Shown in pieces: positions 1 through 8,731 of a stretch of DNA of 13,288 bases. The stretch spans positions 1 through 13,288 of the forward strand of contig JBCDBL010000115.1 of NCBI GenBank assembly GCA_039183635.1, in the 5' to 3' direction. Numbering within the stretch: the first letter of the stretch is position 1; each line of letters begins with the position of its first letter. The DNA comes from JBCDBL01 sp039183635. GTDB lineage: Bacteria; Pseudomonadota; Alphaproteobacteria; Caulobacterales; Parvularculaceae. Under the pieces are notes generated by a model. It saw nothing but the letters and a program-made list of their open reading frames with translations, was not told where the DNA came from and made no database searches. Both the position numbers and the translations under genes were made by a program.

Positions 1-122
1 CAATATATTACACTGTCATCCCAAACCCAAGCTCACGCAAAGGAAGCCAATATTATTAATAATAAAAAATTTAGAACACGTTATAATTAATAAATGTCTT
101 TATAAACTTGGTGGGCTTGCTA

Positions 123-147
123 TGAGCTGGTCCAACTTATTTGGACA
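123..147. repeat. Terminal inverted repeat of the IS3-family relic
   Basis: The 25 bases begin TGAGCTGGTCC and end TTGGACA. The opening TGA and the internal TTGGACA match the style of IS3-group ends. The orfB relic ends about 40 bases inside it (TGA at 186-188 on the minus strand), the usual spacing. An internal GTCCAA/TTGGAC hairpin (130-135 with 141-146) followed by a T run mimics a terminator but is better explained as part of the IS end. No partner copy of this repeat was seen in the window. Confidence 0.55.
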
Positions 148-185
148 TTTTTTTGATCCAACTAATGCATCTAAGGTTTTGTTAG

Positions 186-684
186 TCAGTCCACTTTACT
201 GAGTTCGGTTTTCCCTACGCATGCCTTATCTTAGGTCTGACTACCAAGGGCAACGTGAGGCCTCCGCCGGTAAGGTCGTATGAGCACACAAATCATTTGC
301 ACACGTACTGACATACGAAGCCATCTGTAATATCCTAAATACACAGGGCTTCATATTTGATTGAGCGCCACAACCTTTCGATCAAAATATTGTCTATGTA
401 CCGGTCGCGGCCAAGCATGGAGAAGCAGACGCGAGGGAACACCTGATAGCGAGATGAACAAATATAGCCCGTTCCGTTACTTCATCCACGCGGTTCGCCA
501 AATTGTACTTGGTCGGGTTGGCTCCAGAAGCGCCCCCACACCAACTTCTTCGACGCTGATCTGTATCAGTATGACATATCACACGACAGGCCCTGGTTGG
601 ACCGCCCCCCCAACAAAAGGCGTAATGCAGCTTCTCTCAAGATACCGACCTGCCGCCTGTTCACCTCGCTGGACAGGTGATAAT
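186..684 (-). pseudogene. IS3-family transposase orfB remnant (DDE integrase), several frameshifts and stops
   Basis: Pieces of an IS3 OrfB can be read in order on the minus strand. VNRRQVGILREAAL at about 664-623 matches the N-terminal helix usually read as VNRKRVxRLMREAGL. RSNQGLSCDMSY at 604-569 matches RPNQVWxADITY, which holds the first catalytic Asp. SMLGRDRYIDN with ILIERLWRSIKYEALC, about 421-341, matches SMDGRGRxxDNxFIERLWRSxKYEAVY, which holds the catalytic Glu (IERLW). DITDGF at about 334-317 and RPHVALG near 243-265 match the DGF and RPHSALG C-terminal blocks. Stops interrupt it (for example at 335-337), the frame changes, and about 25 residues are missing before the first Asp and more between the D and E motifs. 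It cannot make an active transposase. It is a different IS3 subgroup from the orfA relic at 9516, judging by the motifs I remember. Confidence 0.78.
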
Positions 685-700
685 ATCAGATAGGGTAGCG

Positions 701-2614
701 CTACTGCACTTTAGATTGAATTACTTTATCAACAGAGAATTCGTAGGAATACTGCTCAAAAACCTCGTTAACTCTGTCATAAAGGCTTTCATCACCAGGC
801 AATCCCTCATGTTTAAGCGTTATAACGAGCTTGTTAGTAGAGGTTTGCTCCTCATCAAATGAGATCGATACCTCGATTGCTGGTAACGCCTGATCTAATA
901 AGCCTTGAAAGTATTGGTTAATTGCTTTTCGGCGAAGCGCCGGCTTAAACACTTTGCCGACCCCTGTAAGCGGTATTTGATCAACCAAAAAAATCTCTTT
1001 TGGAACTGCGGCACGTTCCCGTACACGCGTGGATGCATACTCAAGAAGGCTTTCCGCTGTCGACTGAGAACCAGGCGCCAGTTGAACAAAACAAACCGGT
1101 ACTTCACCAGCATACGGATCAGGCCTTCCTACTGCAGCTGCAACTTGAACATCCGAATGAGATTGCAATCCCTCTTCGATGATTATCGGGTCTATGTTGT
1201 GCCCCCCCCGAATAATCAAGTCTTTGGCTCTCCCCGAAATCCAGACGTAGCCTTCGCAATCAATTTTCGCGAGGTCGCCAATATTAAACCAACCATCCAT
1301 AGGCCAAAGGTTCTTATTAGCCGTTTCAGGAACATATCCCTCAAAAACAAGCGGCCCCTTAACTAAAACAACCCCGACTTCGTCGATGTCACAATCACGA
1401 AGGTAAGCGCCATTTTCGTCAAGCTTCACAATTTTCAGGTCAACATAAGGCACCCGGATACCTACCGAGCCAGCCATCCGTTTTCCTTGGATCGGGTTTA
1501 CAGCGATAACGAAGGCCTCGCTCGCGCCGTAGCCCTCCAGCAGCGATGTTCCGCTTATTTTTTCGACCTTGTCTATCACTGACCTTGGCAAAGGGGCTCC
1601 GCCGGACATCAAATATTGCAGGGAGCTAACGTCCGCACCATCCAAATCTGAGCTTGCTAAGGTTTGCGCAACAGTGGGAACAATTGGCGCCATCGTAACC
1701 TGGTAACGTTCTACAGTTTTCCAGAATGATGACACGGCATCCCGATTACGAAACCCCTCCGGCCCAGCAATCACAACCGAGCCGCCCTTGATGAAAGGCA
1801 AAAGCCCCGCCCCGTATATCGCCATCACATGAAAATAAGGCATTCCCGATAAAGATACGAAACGTTCGCCAGTATTTTCTGTGTTTGTAGCTAGAGATAC
1901 GCTACATGCGGCAGCCAGGGCGTTAAAATGCGTATGAGGTGTAATTTTGGGAATACCAGTTGTCCCACCAGTATGAAGGAATAATGCTCTATCCTCTCTG
2001 GATGCTTCTGAAATATCAGGATTTAAGTCTGCTGATTGAGATGAAAGCAGCCTATTGAAGGCTAATACGCCCTCTTCCATATCCTCTTCTTCGCCAACGA
2101 CCAGTATCGTTTCAACTTGACTGGTGATATCTCGAATTTTGTTTACTTTCTCCCAAATCTCCGGGCTTATCGACGGTCCCGCTACGACAAGCACCCTAGC
2201 ATCCACTCGTTCGAGAATGCCAGCAATGTGCTCAGGCTCCAAATAGTGATTTATTGGGTTTGCGATACCAACAGCTTGAGCTCCCCAAAGTGTGTAATGA
2301 GTATGGGGCAGATTTGGCAACAGATATGCAACAACATCATCTCGGCCAACGCCAAGATTGTGAAAGCAGTTTGCGGCGCGAATAATTTTTGATAGAAATT
2401 GTTTATAACTGACTATTTCTATTTCATCTGTATAGTAACCATCTATAAGGAAGGTTATCGCCGGGTCGTCACCGTAGAGTTCCGCAGCTCGCTTAAAAAC
2501 ATCTAGCGTAGTCTGATAGCCAGCTAGCCTGGCTTCGATGGGAACCTGCTCAATACGTTTAACATCATCTGGTGAATTGATGACCGATGATGAAGAAACT
2601 GGATTGTTATGCAT
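701..2614 (-). CDS. Acyl-CoA synthetase / AMP-dependent acid-CoA ligase
   Basis: This 637-residue cytosolic enzyme of the ANL adenylate-forming superfamily should activate a carboxylic acid to its acyl-AMP and then to acyl-CoA. All core motifs are visible: the phosphate loop LHTGGTTGIPK (213-223), the A5 motif EGYGASE (360-366), GDLAKID with the adenosine-binding Asp447, the hinge GRAKDLIIRGGHNI (461-474), and the A10 motif PLTGVGK with catalytic Lys554. About 70 residues follow the A10 lysine region, longer than usual for FadD-like ligases. I recall a family of roughly 630-residue AMP-binding proteins in proteobacteria with this shape. The chain length or type of substrate cannot be read from sequence. 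The ATG is preceded by a short AGG at close spacing and a further AGAGG upstream. It is the last gene of the minus-strand block but lies 417 bp from fadJ, so it may have its own promoter. An IS relic begins just past its stop. Confidence 0.93.
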   Translation of the reverse strand: MHNNPVSSSSVINSPDDVKRIEQVPIEARLAGYQTTLDVFKRAAELYGDDPAITFLIDGYYTDEIEIVSYKQFLSKIIRAANCFHNLGVGRDDVVAYLLPNLPHTHYTLWGAQAVGIANPINHYLEPEHIAGILERVDARVLVVAGPSISPEIWEKVNKIRDITSQVETILVVGEEEDMEEGVLAFNRLLSSQSADLNPDISEASREDRALFLHTGGTTGIPKITPHTHFNALAAACSVSLATNTENTGERFVSLSGMPYFHVMAIYGAGLLPFIKGGSVVIAGPEGFRNRDAVSSFWKTVERYQVTMAPIVPTVAQTLASSDLDGADVSSLQYLMSGGAPLPRSVIDKVEKISGTSLLEGYGASEAFVIAVNPIQGKRMAGSVGIRVPYVDLKIVKLDENGAYLRDCDIDEVGVVLVKGPLVFEGYVPETANKNLWPMDGWFNIGDLAKIDCEGYVWISGRAKDLIIRGGHNIDPIIIEEGLQSHSDVQVAAAVGRPDPYAGEVPVCFVQLAPGSQSTAESLLEYASTRVRERAAVPKEIFLVDQIPLTGVGKVFKPALRRKAINQYFQGLLDQALPAIEVSISFDEEQTSTNKLVITLKHEGLPGDESLYDRVNEVFEQYSYEFSVDKVIQSKVQ

Positions 2615-3031
2615 AACAACCTATAACCTCTTTTGATGAAAACAGTTAACCTCGTTATCAAGCTAATTAATCTGACGATTATTGCTCTTCTCTATCTTTT
2701 CAATTTCTGAAACTTCTTTCGCACACCGTTAATCGTCAATGCATTTTGGTTAAACGCTTGCGCAGCATTCCAACGTTTACAGAAATTCGCGTTGCACTTC
2801 CAGCGTGAACATCTGGCGAGAAAACAAGCATAAACACAGTACCTGTCTCCACCAAGCCAATGCCACATACTCTGTATAGAGCTTTAGAAAAACTCGCTAT
2901 CTATAATCCGGCACCACCTATAACAAAACCAGGCAAAATAAATATGATTAACCGCCTTGCACTTAATCGCATAATTCAGGATGCATTGATATGTTTTTTG
3001 GTCGGTTCTTAAAAATCACGACAGCTTCCTT
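2615..3031. other. 417-bp AT-rich intergenic region between fadJ-like gene and ligase
   Basis: No open reading frame with coding character, no RNA gene and no IS motif was found on either strand. It would carry the 3' end of the fadJ transcript and probably the ligase promoter, both on the minus strand. TTGACG occurs on the minus strand but without a convincing -10 partner, so no promoter is called. I see no clear hairpin with a T run after the fadJ stop. Confidence 0.5.
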
Positions 3032-5218
3032 CTAAGAGCACGTATAGACGGGAGTGCTGCTCGCCGCACGTTCACGAAAAGAAATGGGCGGCGCGAAACG
3101 AGGCCCATAGGCATCAGCAAATTCATCTGCCTTTTTGACAAACGCCTCGACGCCTATCATATCGACATAGCTCATCGGACCACCCATCCAAGATGGGAAC
3201 CCCCAGCCAAATACGGCGCCAAGATCAGCAGACTGCGGATCAAGAACCACCCCCTCATCAAGACATACGGCTGCAGGCACGAGTTGAGCGTACAATAACC
3301 GCCCTTCAACATCTGCAAGTGATGGTTGCTTTTCCGCCAATGGGAAATACTTGTTAATTTCCGACCAAAGACGTTTTCGACCTTCTTCCAGATAATCGTA
3401 AAAGCCGGCTTTTGATTTTCGTCCCAGACGCCCCAATCGCACCATACATGCGACGACATCTTCAGCCTCCGACGGTTCGTAATCGTCGCCAAGATCGGAT
3501 TTTGTGGTCTCGTTGACTTGATCAATCAAAGACAACGACATCTCGTCCAGAAGAGCCAATGGCGCAACCGGCATTCCAATTCCGAGGGCTGCGTTCTCCA
3601 AAAGTGTGGGACTGACCCCCTCTTTCACCATCAACATAGCTTCATTAAGGTAAGATGGCACGCATCTATTGGTATAAAAACCGCGTACGTCCTTAGCAAT
3701 TATTGGTATTTTGCCGATCATCGCTGCATAATCGAGCGCCATCGTTTTTGTTTTATCATCTGTCTTCTCGCCACAGATGATCTCAATCAGAGGCATCTTA
3801 TCGACAGGCGAGAAAAAATGAATGCCAATGAACTTTTCAGGCCTTACTGAAGCTTTTGCGAGCTCAGAGATTGGCAAAGTCGAAGTATTGGATGCAAAAA
3901 CAACGTTATCGGCGGTTACGTCTTCAGCGCGCCTTGTTACATCGGCTTTGATTTGCGTATTTTCGAACACTGCTTCAATGATCAAATCGACATCTGATAA
4001 GTCGCTATATTCCGTCGTTGGCGTGATGCGTTCCAACAAGGCGTCTGCCTTGCTTTGACGTAATATTCCTCGCCCAACAGCCTTTTCGACGATTTTTTCC
4101 GAGTATGTTTTTCCGCGAACTGCTGTGGCGATATCACGATCCAGGAGAACAACGTCTACTCCCGCCTTTGCCGTCACATAGGCAATACCGGCGCCCATCA
4201 TCCCCGCGCCCAAGACCCCGACCCTGCTTACAACCTTCGACTGAACGCCTACTGGCCGCACACGATCTTTTTGCGCGGCTTCTCGACTAGTAAATAATGT
4301 CCGAATCATATTTTTGGACACAATATTTGTAAAAATTTTTGTGAAGTATTTTGCTTCGATTTTTAAGGCCGTGTCAAAATCAAGAATTGAACCTTCGTAA
4401 AGGCACGACATTATTGCTTGCGCAGCTGGATAATTGCCCTTCGTATGATGTCTTGTCAACGCAATGGCAGGCATGAAAAACTGAATTGCCCTTGGGTCCA
4501 TTGCACCGCCGCCGCCCGGATAACGAAAGCCTTTTCGATCCCACGGCTGCGTCGCATGCGGAGTGTTCCGGACCCATTCCTTCGCCGCGTCGATAACCGC
4601 CCCCTCCGGCGCCACATGATCGATAAACCCATACTCCTTTGCTTTATCAGGGCTTATCGGCCGCCCTTCAGTCATCATCATTGCAGCCGTCTGCAGACCC
4701 GTAATTCTAGGCAAGCGCTGCGTGCCTCCGCCGCCGGGAATCAAGCCGATTTGGACTTCAGGAAGCCCCAGTTTTATTTGTTGATTATCGCTACAAACGC
4801 GATAATGCGTCGCCAACGCCAGCTCTAATCCACCGCCCAGCGCGTGCCCCGTTATCGCTGTTGCGATAGGTTTTGCAAACTTCTCTGAATTAACTAATTC
4901 TTTCGAGGTGTAACCCGAAGTTTCGAATGCTCGGTAGAGTTGGTTGATCTCCATAACCGACGTGAAAATTTCCTTCCTTGATGCATCCTTCAAAGAAGAA
5001 AAACCTTTCAAGTCCGCTCCAGCCAGAAAACCGGAAGGCTTACCCGATGCAATCACCGCACCGCGTATGTTGTCATCAGTTGCAAATTTATCAGCAAACA
5101 AACGCAGATCGGATAGCAGATCAGCGTCGAGAACGTTCATCGACTTACCTGGAATATCCATAACGACAAGTGCAATTCCGTCGTCGTCAATCTCAACTTT
5201 TATATTTTTGTAGCACAT
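3032..5218 (-). CDS. fadJ: Bifunctional enoyl-CoA hydratase / 3-hydroxyacyl-CoA dehydrogenase (FadJ/FadB-type alpha subunit)
   Basis: This 728-residue protein should catalyse the second and third steps of beta-oxidation, hydrating trans-2-enoyl-CoA and then oxidising the 3-hydroxyacyl-CoA with NAD. The N-terminal crotonase domain (about 1-190) shows the oxyanion-hole AGADL (66-70), GHALGGGLELAL (124-135) and LPEVQIGLIPGGGGTQRLP (152-170), with the two expected acidic residues Glu132 and Glu154. A linker precedes a Rossmann NAD domain with GVLGAGMMGAG (334-344). The dehydrogenase His467 (GIHFFSPVDKMPLIEI) and Glu479 are 12 residues apart, as in E. coli FadB (His450/Glu462). C-terminal 3HCDH helical domains follow, including GRLGRKSKAGFYDY. 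Length fits FadJ/FadB (715-730). It starts 18 bp after the thiolase stop, so the two are probably co-transcribed and form the usual alpha/beta complex. Its Shine-Dalgarno is weak. The fadJ versus fadB choice is uncertain. Confidence 0.95.
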   Translation of the reverse strand: MCYKNIKVEIDDDGIALVVMDIPGKSMNVLDADLLSDLRLFADKFATDDNIRGAVIASGKPSGFLAGADLKGFSSLKDASRKEIFTSVMEINQLYRAFETSGYTSKELVNSEKFAKPIATAITGHALGGGLELALATHYRVCSDNQQIKLGLPEVQIGLIPGGGGTQRLPRITGLQTAAMMMTEGRPISPDKAKEYGFIDHVAPEGAVIDAAKEWVRNTPHATQPWDRKGFRYPGGGGAMDPRAIQFFMPAIALTRHHTKGNYPAAQAIMSCLYEGSILDFDTALKIEAKYFTKIFTNIVSKNMIRTLFTSREAAQKDRVRPVGVQSKVVSRVGVLGAGMMGAGIAYVTAKAGVDVVLLDRDIATAVRGKTYSEKIVEKAVGRGILRQSKADALLERITPTTEYSDLSDVDLIIEAVFENTQIKADVTRRAEDVTADNVVFASNTSTLPISELAKASVRPEKFIGIHFFSPVDKMPLIEIICGEKTDDKTKTMALDYAAMIGKIPIIAKDVRGFYTNRCVPSYLNEAMLMVKEGVSPTLLENAALGIGMPVAPLALLDEMSLSLIDQVNETTKSDLGDDYEPSEAEDVVACMVRLGRLGRKSKAGFYDYLEEGRKRLWSEINKYFPLAEKQPSLADVEGRLLYAQLVPAAVCLDEGVVLDPQSADLGAVFGWGFPSWMGGPMSYVDMIGVEAFVKKADEFADAYGPRFAPPISFRERAASSTPVYTCS

Positions 5219-5236
5219 AAACGAAATCCACTTATC

Positions 5237-6445
5237 TTAAATTCTCTCAATAACTGTCGCAACGCCCATGCCTGCGCCAACACATATTGTCACAAGCGCG
5301 GTTCCTTTGCCGGAGCGTTCAAGTTCATCAATCGCTGTGCCGACAATCATAGCCCCGGTTGCGCCAAGCGGGTGACCCATCGCGATCGCGCCGCCGTTCA
5401 CATTGATGGATGCATGGTCGATATCGATCGCCTCAATAAACCTTAAAACAACTGAAGAGAATGCTTCATTTAATTCCCATAGATCGATATCGTCCTTGGT
5501 CATTCCACAGCGTTCGAGCACACGATTGGTGACAAACTCCGGCCCCGTCAACATCATTGTTGGTTCAGAGCCGATAGACGCCATAGCTCGAATTTTAGCT
5601 CGAGGCTTCAATCCCATTTGAGCGCCAAACGCCTTATTTCCAATAAGCACTGCAGCTGCGCCATCTACAATGGCCGATGAATTGCCGGCGTGATGAACAT
5701 GTTCAATAGCTTCAATTTCTGGATACTTTTGAATTGCAACGCCATCGAAGCCAGCCTGCCGACCCATTTGAGTAAAGGACGGCTTCAATTCCGAAAGCGC
5801 CGTTACGCTTGTATCTGCACGGACCATCTCATCTTTAGACAGTACAACTTCACCCATAACATCTCGTACCGGCACGACGCTTTTGTCAAATCGACCGTCC
5901 GCCCAGGCCGTTGCAGCGCGCTTCTGACTTTCCGTTGCATAAGCATCGACATCGTTGCGGGTATAGCCATATTTTGTTGCGAGCAGGTCTGCGGAAATCC
6001 CTTGCGGCACAAAATACATATCCATCGCCACCGCAGGATCCACGGAGCCGCCGCCGCCGTCCGATCCCATCGGAACACGTGACATCGACTCGACGCCGCC
6101 ACCAATAGTAACATCCGCCTCGCCCGTTATTACCTTTGACGCCGCTACATTCACCGCTTCCAAGCCGGACCCGCAAAATCGATTGAGCTGCAATCCGGAT
6201 GTCACATCGCCATAACCCGCGCTTAAGATCGCCATGCGCGTTATGACCGCAGCCTGCTCACCAACAGTAGAGCAGCACCCAAATACAACATCATCAACCG
6301 TATCCGCCGCAAGGCCATTACGGTCACGCACACTTTCCAGAACCTGAGCGGCAAGTGAAACAGGAGTGATTTCGTAAAGGGATCCATCCTTCTTTCCCTT
6401 GCCTCGCGGGGTTCGCAATGAATCATAAATATAGGCAGTTGTCAT
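5237..6445 (-). CDS. fadA: Acetyl-CoA C-acyltransferase (3-ketoacyl-CoA thiolase)
   Basis: This 402-residue thiolase should cleave 3-ketoacyl-CoA with CoA to give acetyl-CoA and a shortened acyl-CoA. The acyl-accepting Cys91 lies in NRFCGSGLEAVN (88-99). NEAF (326-329) supplies the conserved Asn. The catalytic His358 is in GGAIAMGHPLGATG (351-364). The second cysteine, Cys388, is in TICVGAGMG (386-394). The length is normal and all active-site residues are present. The ATG has a good Shine-Dalgarno (AAGGAT on the minus strand, about 5-6 bases upstream). It is followed after 18 bp by the fadJ-like gene and preceded by the hydrolase gene with a 139-bp gap, in which I found no clear terminator or promoter. 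It could act on degradation intermediates other than straight-chain fatty acids; biosynthetic acetoacetyl-CoA thiolase activity is less likely given the neighbour. Confidence 0.94.
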   Translation of the reverse strand: MTTAYIYDSLRTPRGKGKKDGSLYEITPVSLAAQVLESVRDRNGLAADTVDDVVFGCCSTVGEQAAVITRMAILSAGYGDVTSGLQLNRFCGSGLEAVNVAASKVITGEADVTIGGGVESMSRVPMGSDGGGGSVDPAVAMDMYFVPQGISADLLATKYGYTRNDVDAYATESQKRAATAWADGRFDKSVVPVRDVMGEVVLSKDEMVRADTSVTALSELKPSFTQMGRQAGFDGVAIQKYPEIEAIEHVHHAGNSSAIVDGAAAVLIGNKAFGAQMGLKPRAKIRAMASIGSEPTMMLTGPEFVTNRVLERCGMTKDDIDLWELNEAFSSVVLRFIEAIDIDHASINVNGGAIAMGHPLGATGAMIVGTAIDELERSGKGTALVTICVGAGMGVATVIERI

Positions 6446-6584
6446 TTTTTATCCTTATACAATATTTTATCAATTCATTCAGCATCGTAATACTGGCAGA
6501 GTCCTTCCACAGACCATCGGTAAGAGGTGTATACTTATTTACTTTCTAGCTGGCTGGGGGCGCTGCGTAGAAAAGGTCGATGAC

Positions 6585-8588
6585 TTAGTTTTTGTTATCA
6601 GACGCTATTTTCAAAACCGGTAATCGTAGCATTGACGTGTACTGATCACCAAACATAACAGTTACTGTTGCGTCCGGCTCGATAAGCTCATAATTGTCTG
6701 CATCCACACCCGATAAGGCGATGCGTATTCTCTTCCCCGCACGAAACCGTGTCGCTGTCGGCTGTAATGCGAATTCAAGCCTCGCTATCTCACTATTGAA
6801 CGGAGCAGCAGCTTCAATATCAGCCGTCATTGACGTCGGCCATGGATCTCCAAATGTGTCATAAGGAGCATCGCCAAGCGTTCGGTGCGACGCCTTCAAA
6901 GCGCCGAAGCTCACAAGCGTCGAGTAACCGTCTTCATCAACTTCTTCAAGACGCGCGAATATCGCCCCATCCGGCGCCGTGGATTTGGCATAGACCAAGA
7001 CCACCGGCGCCCCTACGACGTCGATATCCTTTTCAAGAGGCTCCGTCGTATAGGTAAGAGACTTGCGATCGTTTTCCCTCATATCAGGATATTGAAGATA
7101 TGGTACAATTCCATAAGAGTCGGCCAACCTTGTCGCCAAACCCGTTGTGACAGTTGGGTCGACTTTATAATCGTCACTGCCGATTGCAACTGGAACGCCC
7201 GATACAAGAAACCCGTCATTCACGGAATTCACCGTATTGGATTGGCCGTCCGCGAATGAAAGGCTAATTTCAGAAACGCCTTTGGGAGGCCAATTTTCTG
7301 CCGTTCGCCATTTCCAAGAACCAATCGTATATTTGCTTTCCGCATCCCGATCAGAGTAATGACCATCTATCTGAAGCGCATAGCGTACGCTTGGGTCATC
7401 CATTACGCCATTATCTATGCCCTTGAGCCAGTAATCAAACCAACGAGCAGCCTCAGCAGCGCGAATACGAAAATCCTCTATACCGCGCGGATCACCGGGC
7501 TCGTCCCGGGAGTGTGTCGCGGGGCTCATCACAAGTTTATCCGGCCCATGATAATTTATAAACCATCGCAACATTGCGAGCGGAGCGTAGTCATTCCAGG
7601 CCCCCCAATGATAGATCGGGCCTCCCCATTCATTAACGCCGTCCAGGCGATGATAACTTATCTGCGTGCCCGTCTCTGTGCGCTTTGTGAACGGTTCATA
7701 TGCATCCCTGGCGCTCATATAGTCGGGGAGGTTTCGCAGGAGTTCGGCCATCCGGTCGAACTGACGGTGTTCATCCTGGGCTTCCGCAAAGAGCGCCTCG
7801 GCGTTTGGACCGTCTACTGCCGTTACTCTCGGACCTTCACTTTCAGAACGCCCCGCATTTTCATCAAGGCGGTCCATATAAGGCCGCATACGCGTATTGA
7901 AAACGCCGTTTGGGGCCAAAGGCTCGAAATTATCGAACACCGCATGAATAGGAAAAATCGCCTTCAATGCGGATGGATTTTCACTGGCGATAAGGTATTG
8001 CGTGCCGGCCATATATGAAACGCCAATCATGCCAACCTTGCCGGACGACCAGGGTTGTTCCGAAAACCATTGAACCAAATCATAGCCGTCTCGCGCATCT
8101 TCAGCCGAATACATCCCCTGGGACCCGCCGAAAGACGCTCCCTGACCACGCGTGTCAGCAACAGCAAGAACATAACCACGACGCAACAATGAATAATAAG
8201 TATTAAGCTCCCCACCTTCCGAGAGCAAATGGCGGACCACCTCACCATTCATAGACCAAGCTCTGCCGTAGGGCGTCATATGAAAGAGAACAGGTAATTT
8301 CTCTTCGGCAACCTTGCCATTCTTAGTCGGCAAAAAGTAGTCAACAGCGATGCGAACACCATCCCGCATTGTAACGTAGACTGATCTACGCTCATAACCA
8401 TCATAAGCGTTTGCATCTGAGTAGCCTTCATACAGGCCAAATTCAGAAACCTTTTCAACCGATTCTTGCGGCATATTGCTTGGGGGCCCCACCTTCGCGC
8501 GGCCGGTCGCCCCCCCTAAAACAAGGAGGAAAAAGGGGATAATCGCAAGAAGTTTGGCGCCGCCACGCGATGTGTGAATTATCGTCAC
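6585..8588 (-). CDS. Secreted CocE/NonD-family alpha/beta hydrolase (S15 peptidase-like)
   Basis: This 667-residue protein has a Sec-type signal peptide: a short basic start, a hydrophobic core LLAIIPFFLLVLGG (13-26) and likely cleavage near residue 31. There is no lipobox cysteine, so it is periplasmic or exported. The catalytic triad of the CocE/glutaryl-acylase/X-Pro dipeptidyl-peptidase family can be read. The nucleophile is Ser191 in GVSYMAG. The acid is Asp333 in GAWNDYAPL, which aligns with the WYD motif of cocaine esterase. The base is His359 in SPATHSRDE. The last 230 or so residues look like the jelly-roll C-terminal domain. Members cleave esters or amides; the substrate here is unknown. 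The start is GTG with AAGGAG at 8603-8598, nine bases upstream; a nearby ATG is followed at once by TAA. It heads the minus-strand block and faces the Crp-type regulator gene. Confidence 0.9.
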   Translation of the reverse strand: MTIIHTSRGGAKLLAIIPFFLLVLGGATGRAKVGPPSNMPQESVEKVSEFGLYEGYSDANAYDGYERRSVYVTMRDGVRIAVDYFLPTKNGKVAEEKLPVLFHMTPYGRAWSMNGEVVRHLLSEGGELNTYYSLLRRGYVLAVADTRGQGASFGGSQGMYSAEDARDGYDLVQWFSEQPWSSGKVGMIGVSYMAGTQYLIASENPSALKAIFPIHAVFDNFEPLAPNGVFNTRMRPYMDRLDENAGRSESEGPRVTAVDGPNAEALFAEAQDEHRQFDRMAELLRNLPDYMSARDAYEPFTKRTETGTQISYHRLDGVNEWGGPIYHWGAWNDYAPLAMLRWFINYHGPDKLVMSPATHSRDEPGDPRGIEDFRIRAAEAARWFDYWLKGIDNGVMDDPSVRYALQIDGHYSDRDAESKYTIGSWKWRTAENWPPKGVSEISLSFADGQSNTVNSVNDGFLVSGVPVAIGSDDYKVDPTVTTGLATRLADSYGIVPYLQYPDMRENDRKSLTYTTEPLEKDIDVVGAPVVLVYAKSTAPDGAIFARLEEVDEDGYSTLVSFGALKASHRTLGDAPYDTFGDPWPTSMTADIEAAAPFNSEIARLEFALQPTATRFRAGKRIRIALSGVDADNYELIEPDATVTVMFGDQYTSMLRLPVLKIASDNKN

Positions 8589-8632
8589 CTTTTACATCTC
8601 CTTGAGCAAAACGACGTTTTTGCCCGGGTAAA

Positions 8633-8688
8633 TTTGCGCCGAACATCCAAAGTGAACATATTGACAATACGCAATGCACAGGCGCAAA
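8633..8688. repeat. 8-bp inverted repeat flanking the divergent promoter region
   Basis: TTTGCGCC at 8633-8640 and GGCGCAAA at 8681-8688 are exact inverted copies with 40 bases between them. They lie in the gap between the hydrolase and the Crp-type regulator, and the second copy overlaps the proposed -10 of the plus-strand promoter. This could be a split operator for looping or for two dimers, but an 8-bp match can arise by chance. Confidence 0.35.
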
Positions 8689-8690
8689 AT
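8661..8690 (+). promoter_or_regulatory. Candidate sigma70-type promoter for the Crp-family gene
   Basis: A perfect -35 hexamer TTGACA (8661-8666) is followed after 18 bases by CAAAAT (8685-8690), which matches four of six positions of the -10 consensus. Transcription would start near 8697, about 25-35 bases before the coding region. The spacing is one longer than optimal and alphaproteobacterial promoters are often looser, so this is a moderate call. Confidence 0.4.
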
Positions 8691-8731
8691 TCAGAACTGG
8701 TTCTAAATTTATTTTTTTATTGTGAGGCCCC

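Larger units (their letters stand above)
123..690 (-). mobile_element. Truncated, decayed IS3-family insertion sequence
   Basis: Read on the minus strand, this stretch carries the orfB half of an IS3-family element. Its right terminus is a repeat starting TGAGCTGGTCC at 123. That end resembles IS3-family ends, which begin TGA and often contain a TTGGACA block. The region between holds successive pieces of an IS3 integrase-type transposase in shifting frames with stops (see the orfB pseudogene). The left half, with orfA and the left terminal repeat, is missing: homology fades near 690, only about ten bases from the stop codon of the acyl-CoA ligase at 701. The element is therefore inactive. 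I see no target-site duplication, as expected when one end is lost. The family is inferred from remembered consensus motifs, not from a database search. Confidence 0.75.

Noticed and set aside
130..154. Hairpin GTCCAA/TTGGAC plus T run looking like a rho-independent terminator
   Set aside because: The stem is only 6 bp and lies within the IS3 terminal repeat, which accounts for it.
361..693. Plus-strand 110-codon ORF in the 5' region
   Set aside because: Its protein resembles nothing and it overlaps the antisense IS3 orfB motifs, which explain the sequence better.
2751..2779. TAAACG ... CGTTTA inverted repeat in the fadJ-ligase gap
   Set aside because: Six-base arms with a 17-base spacer are expected by chance in AT-rich DNA, and no function is suggested.
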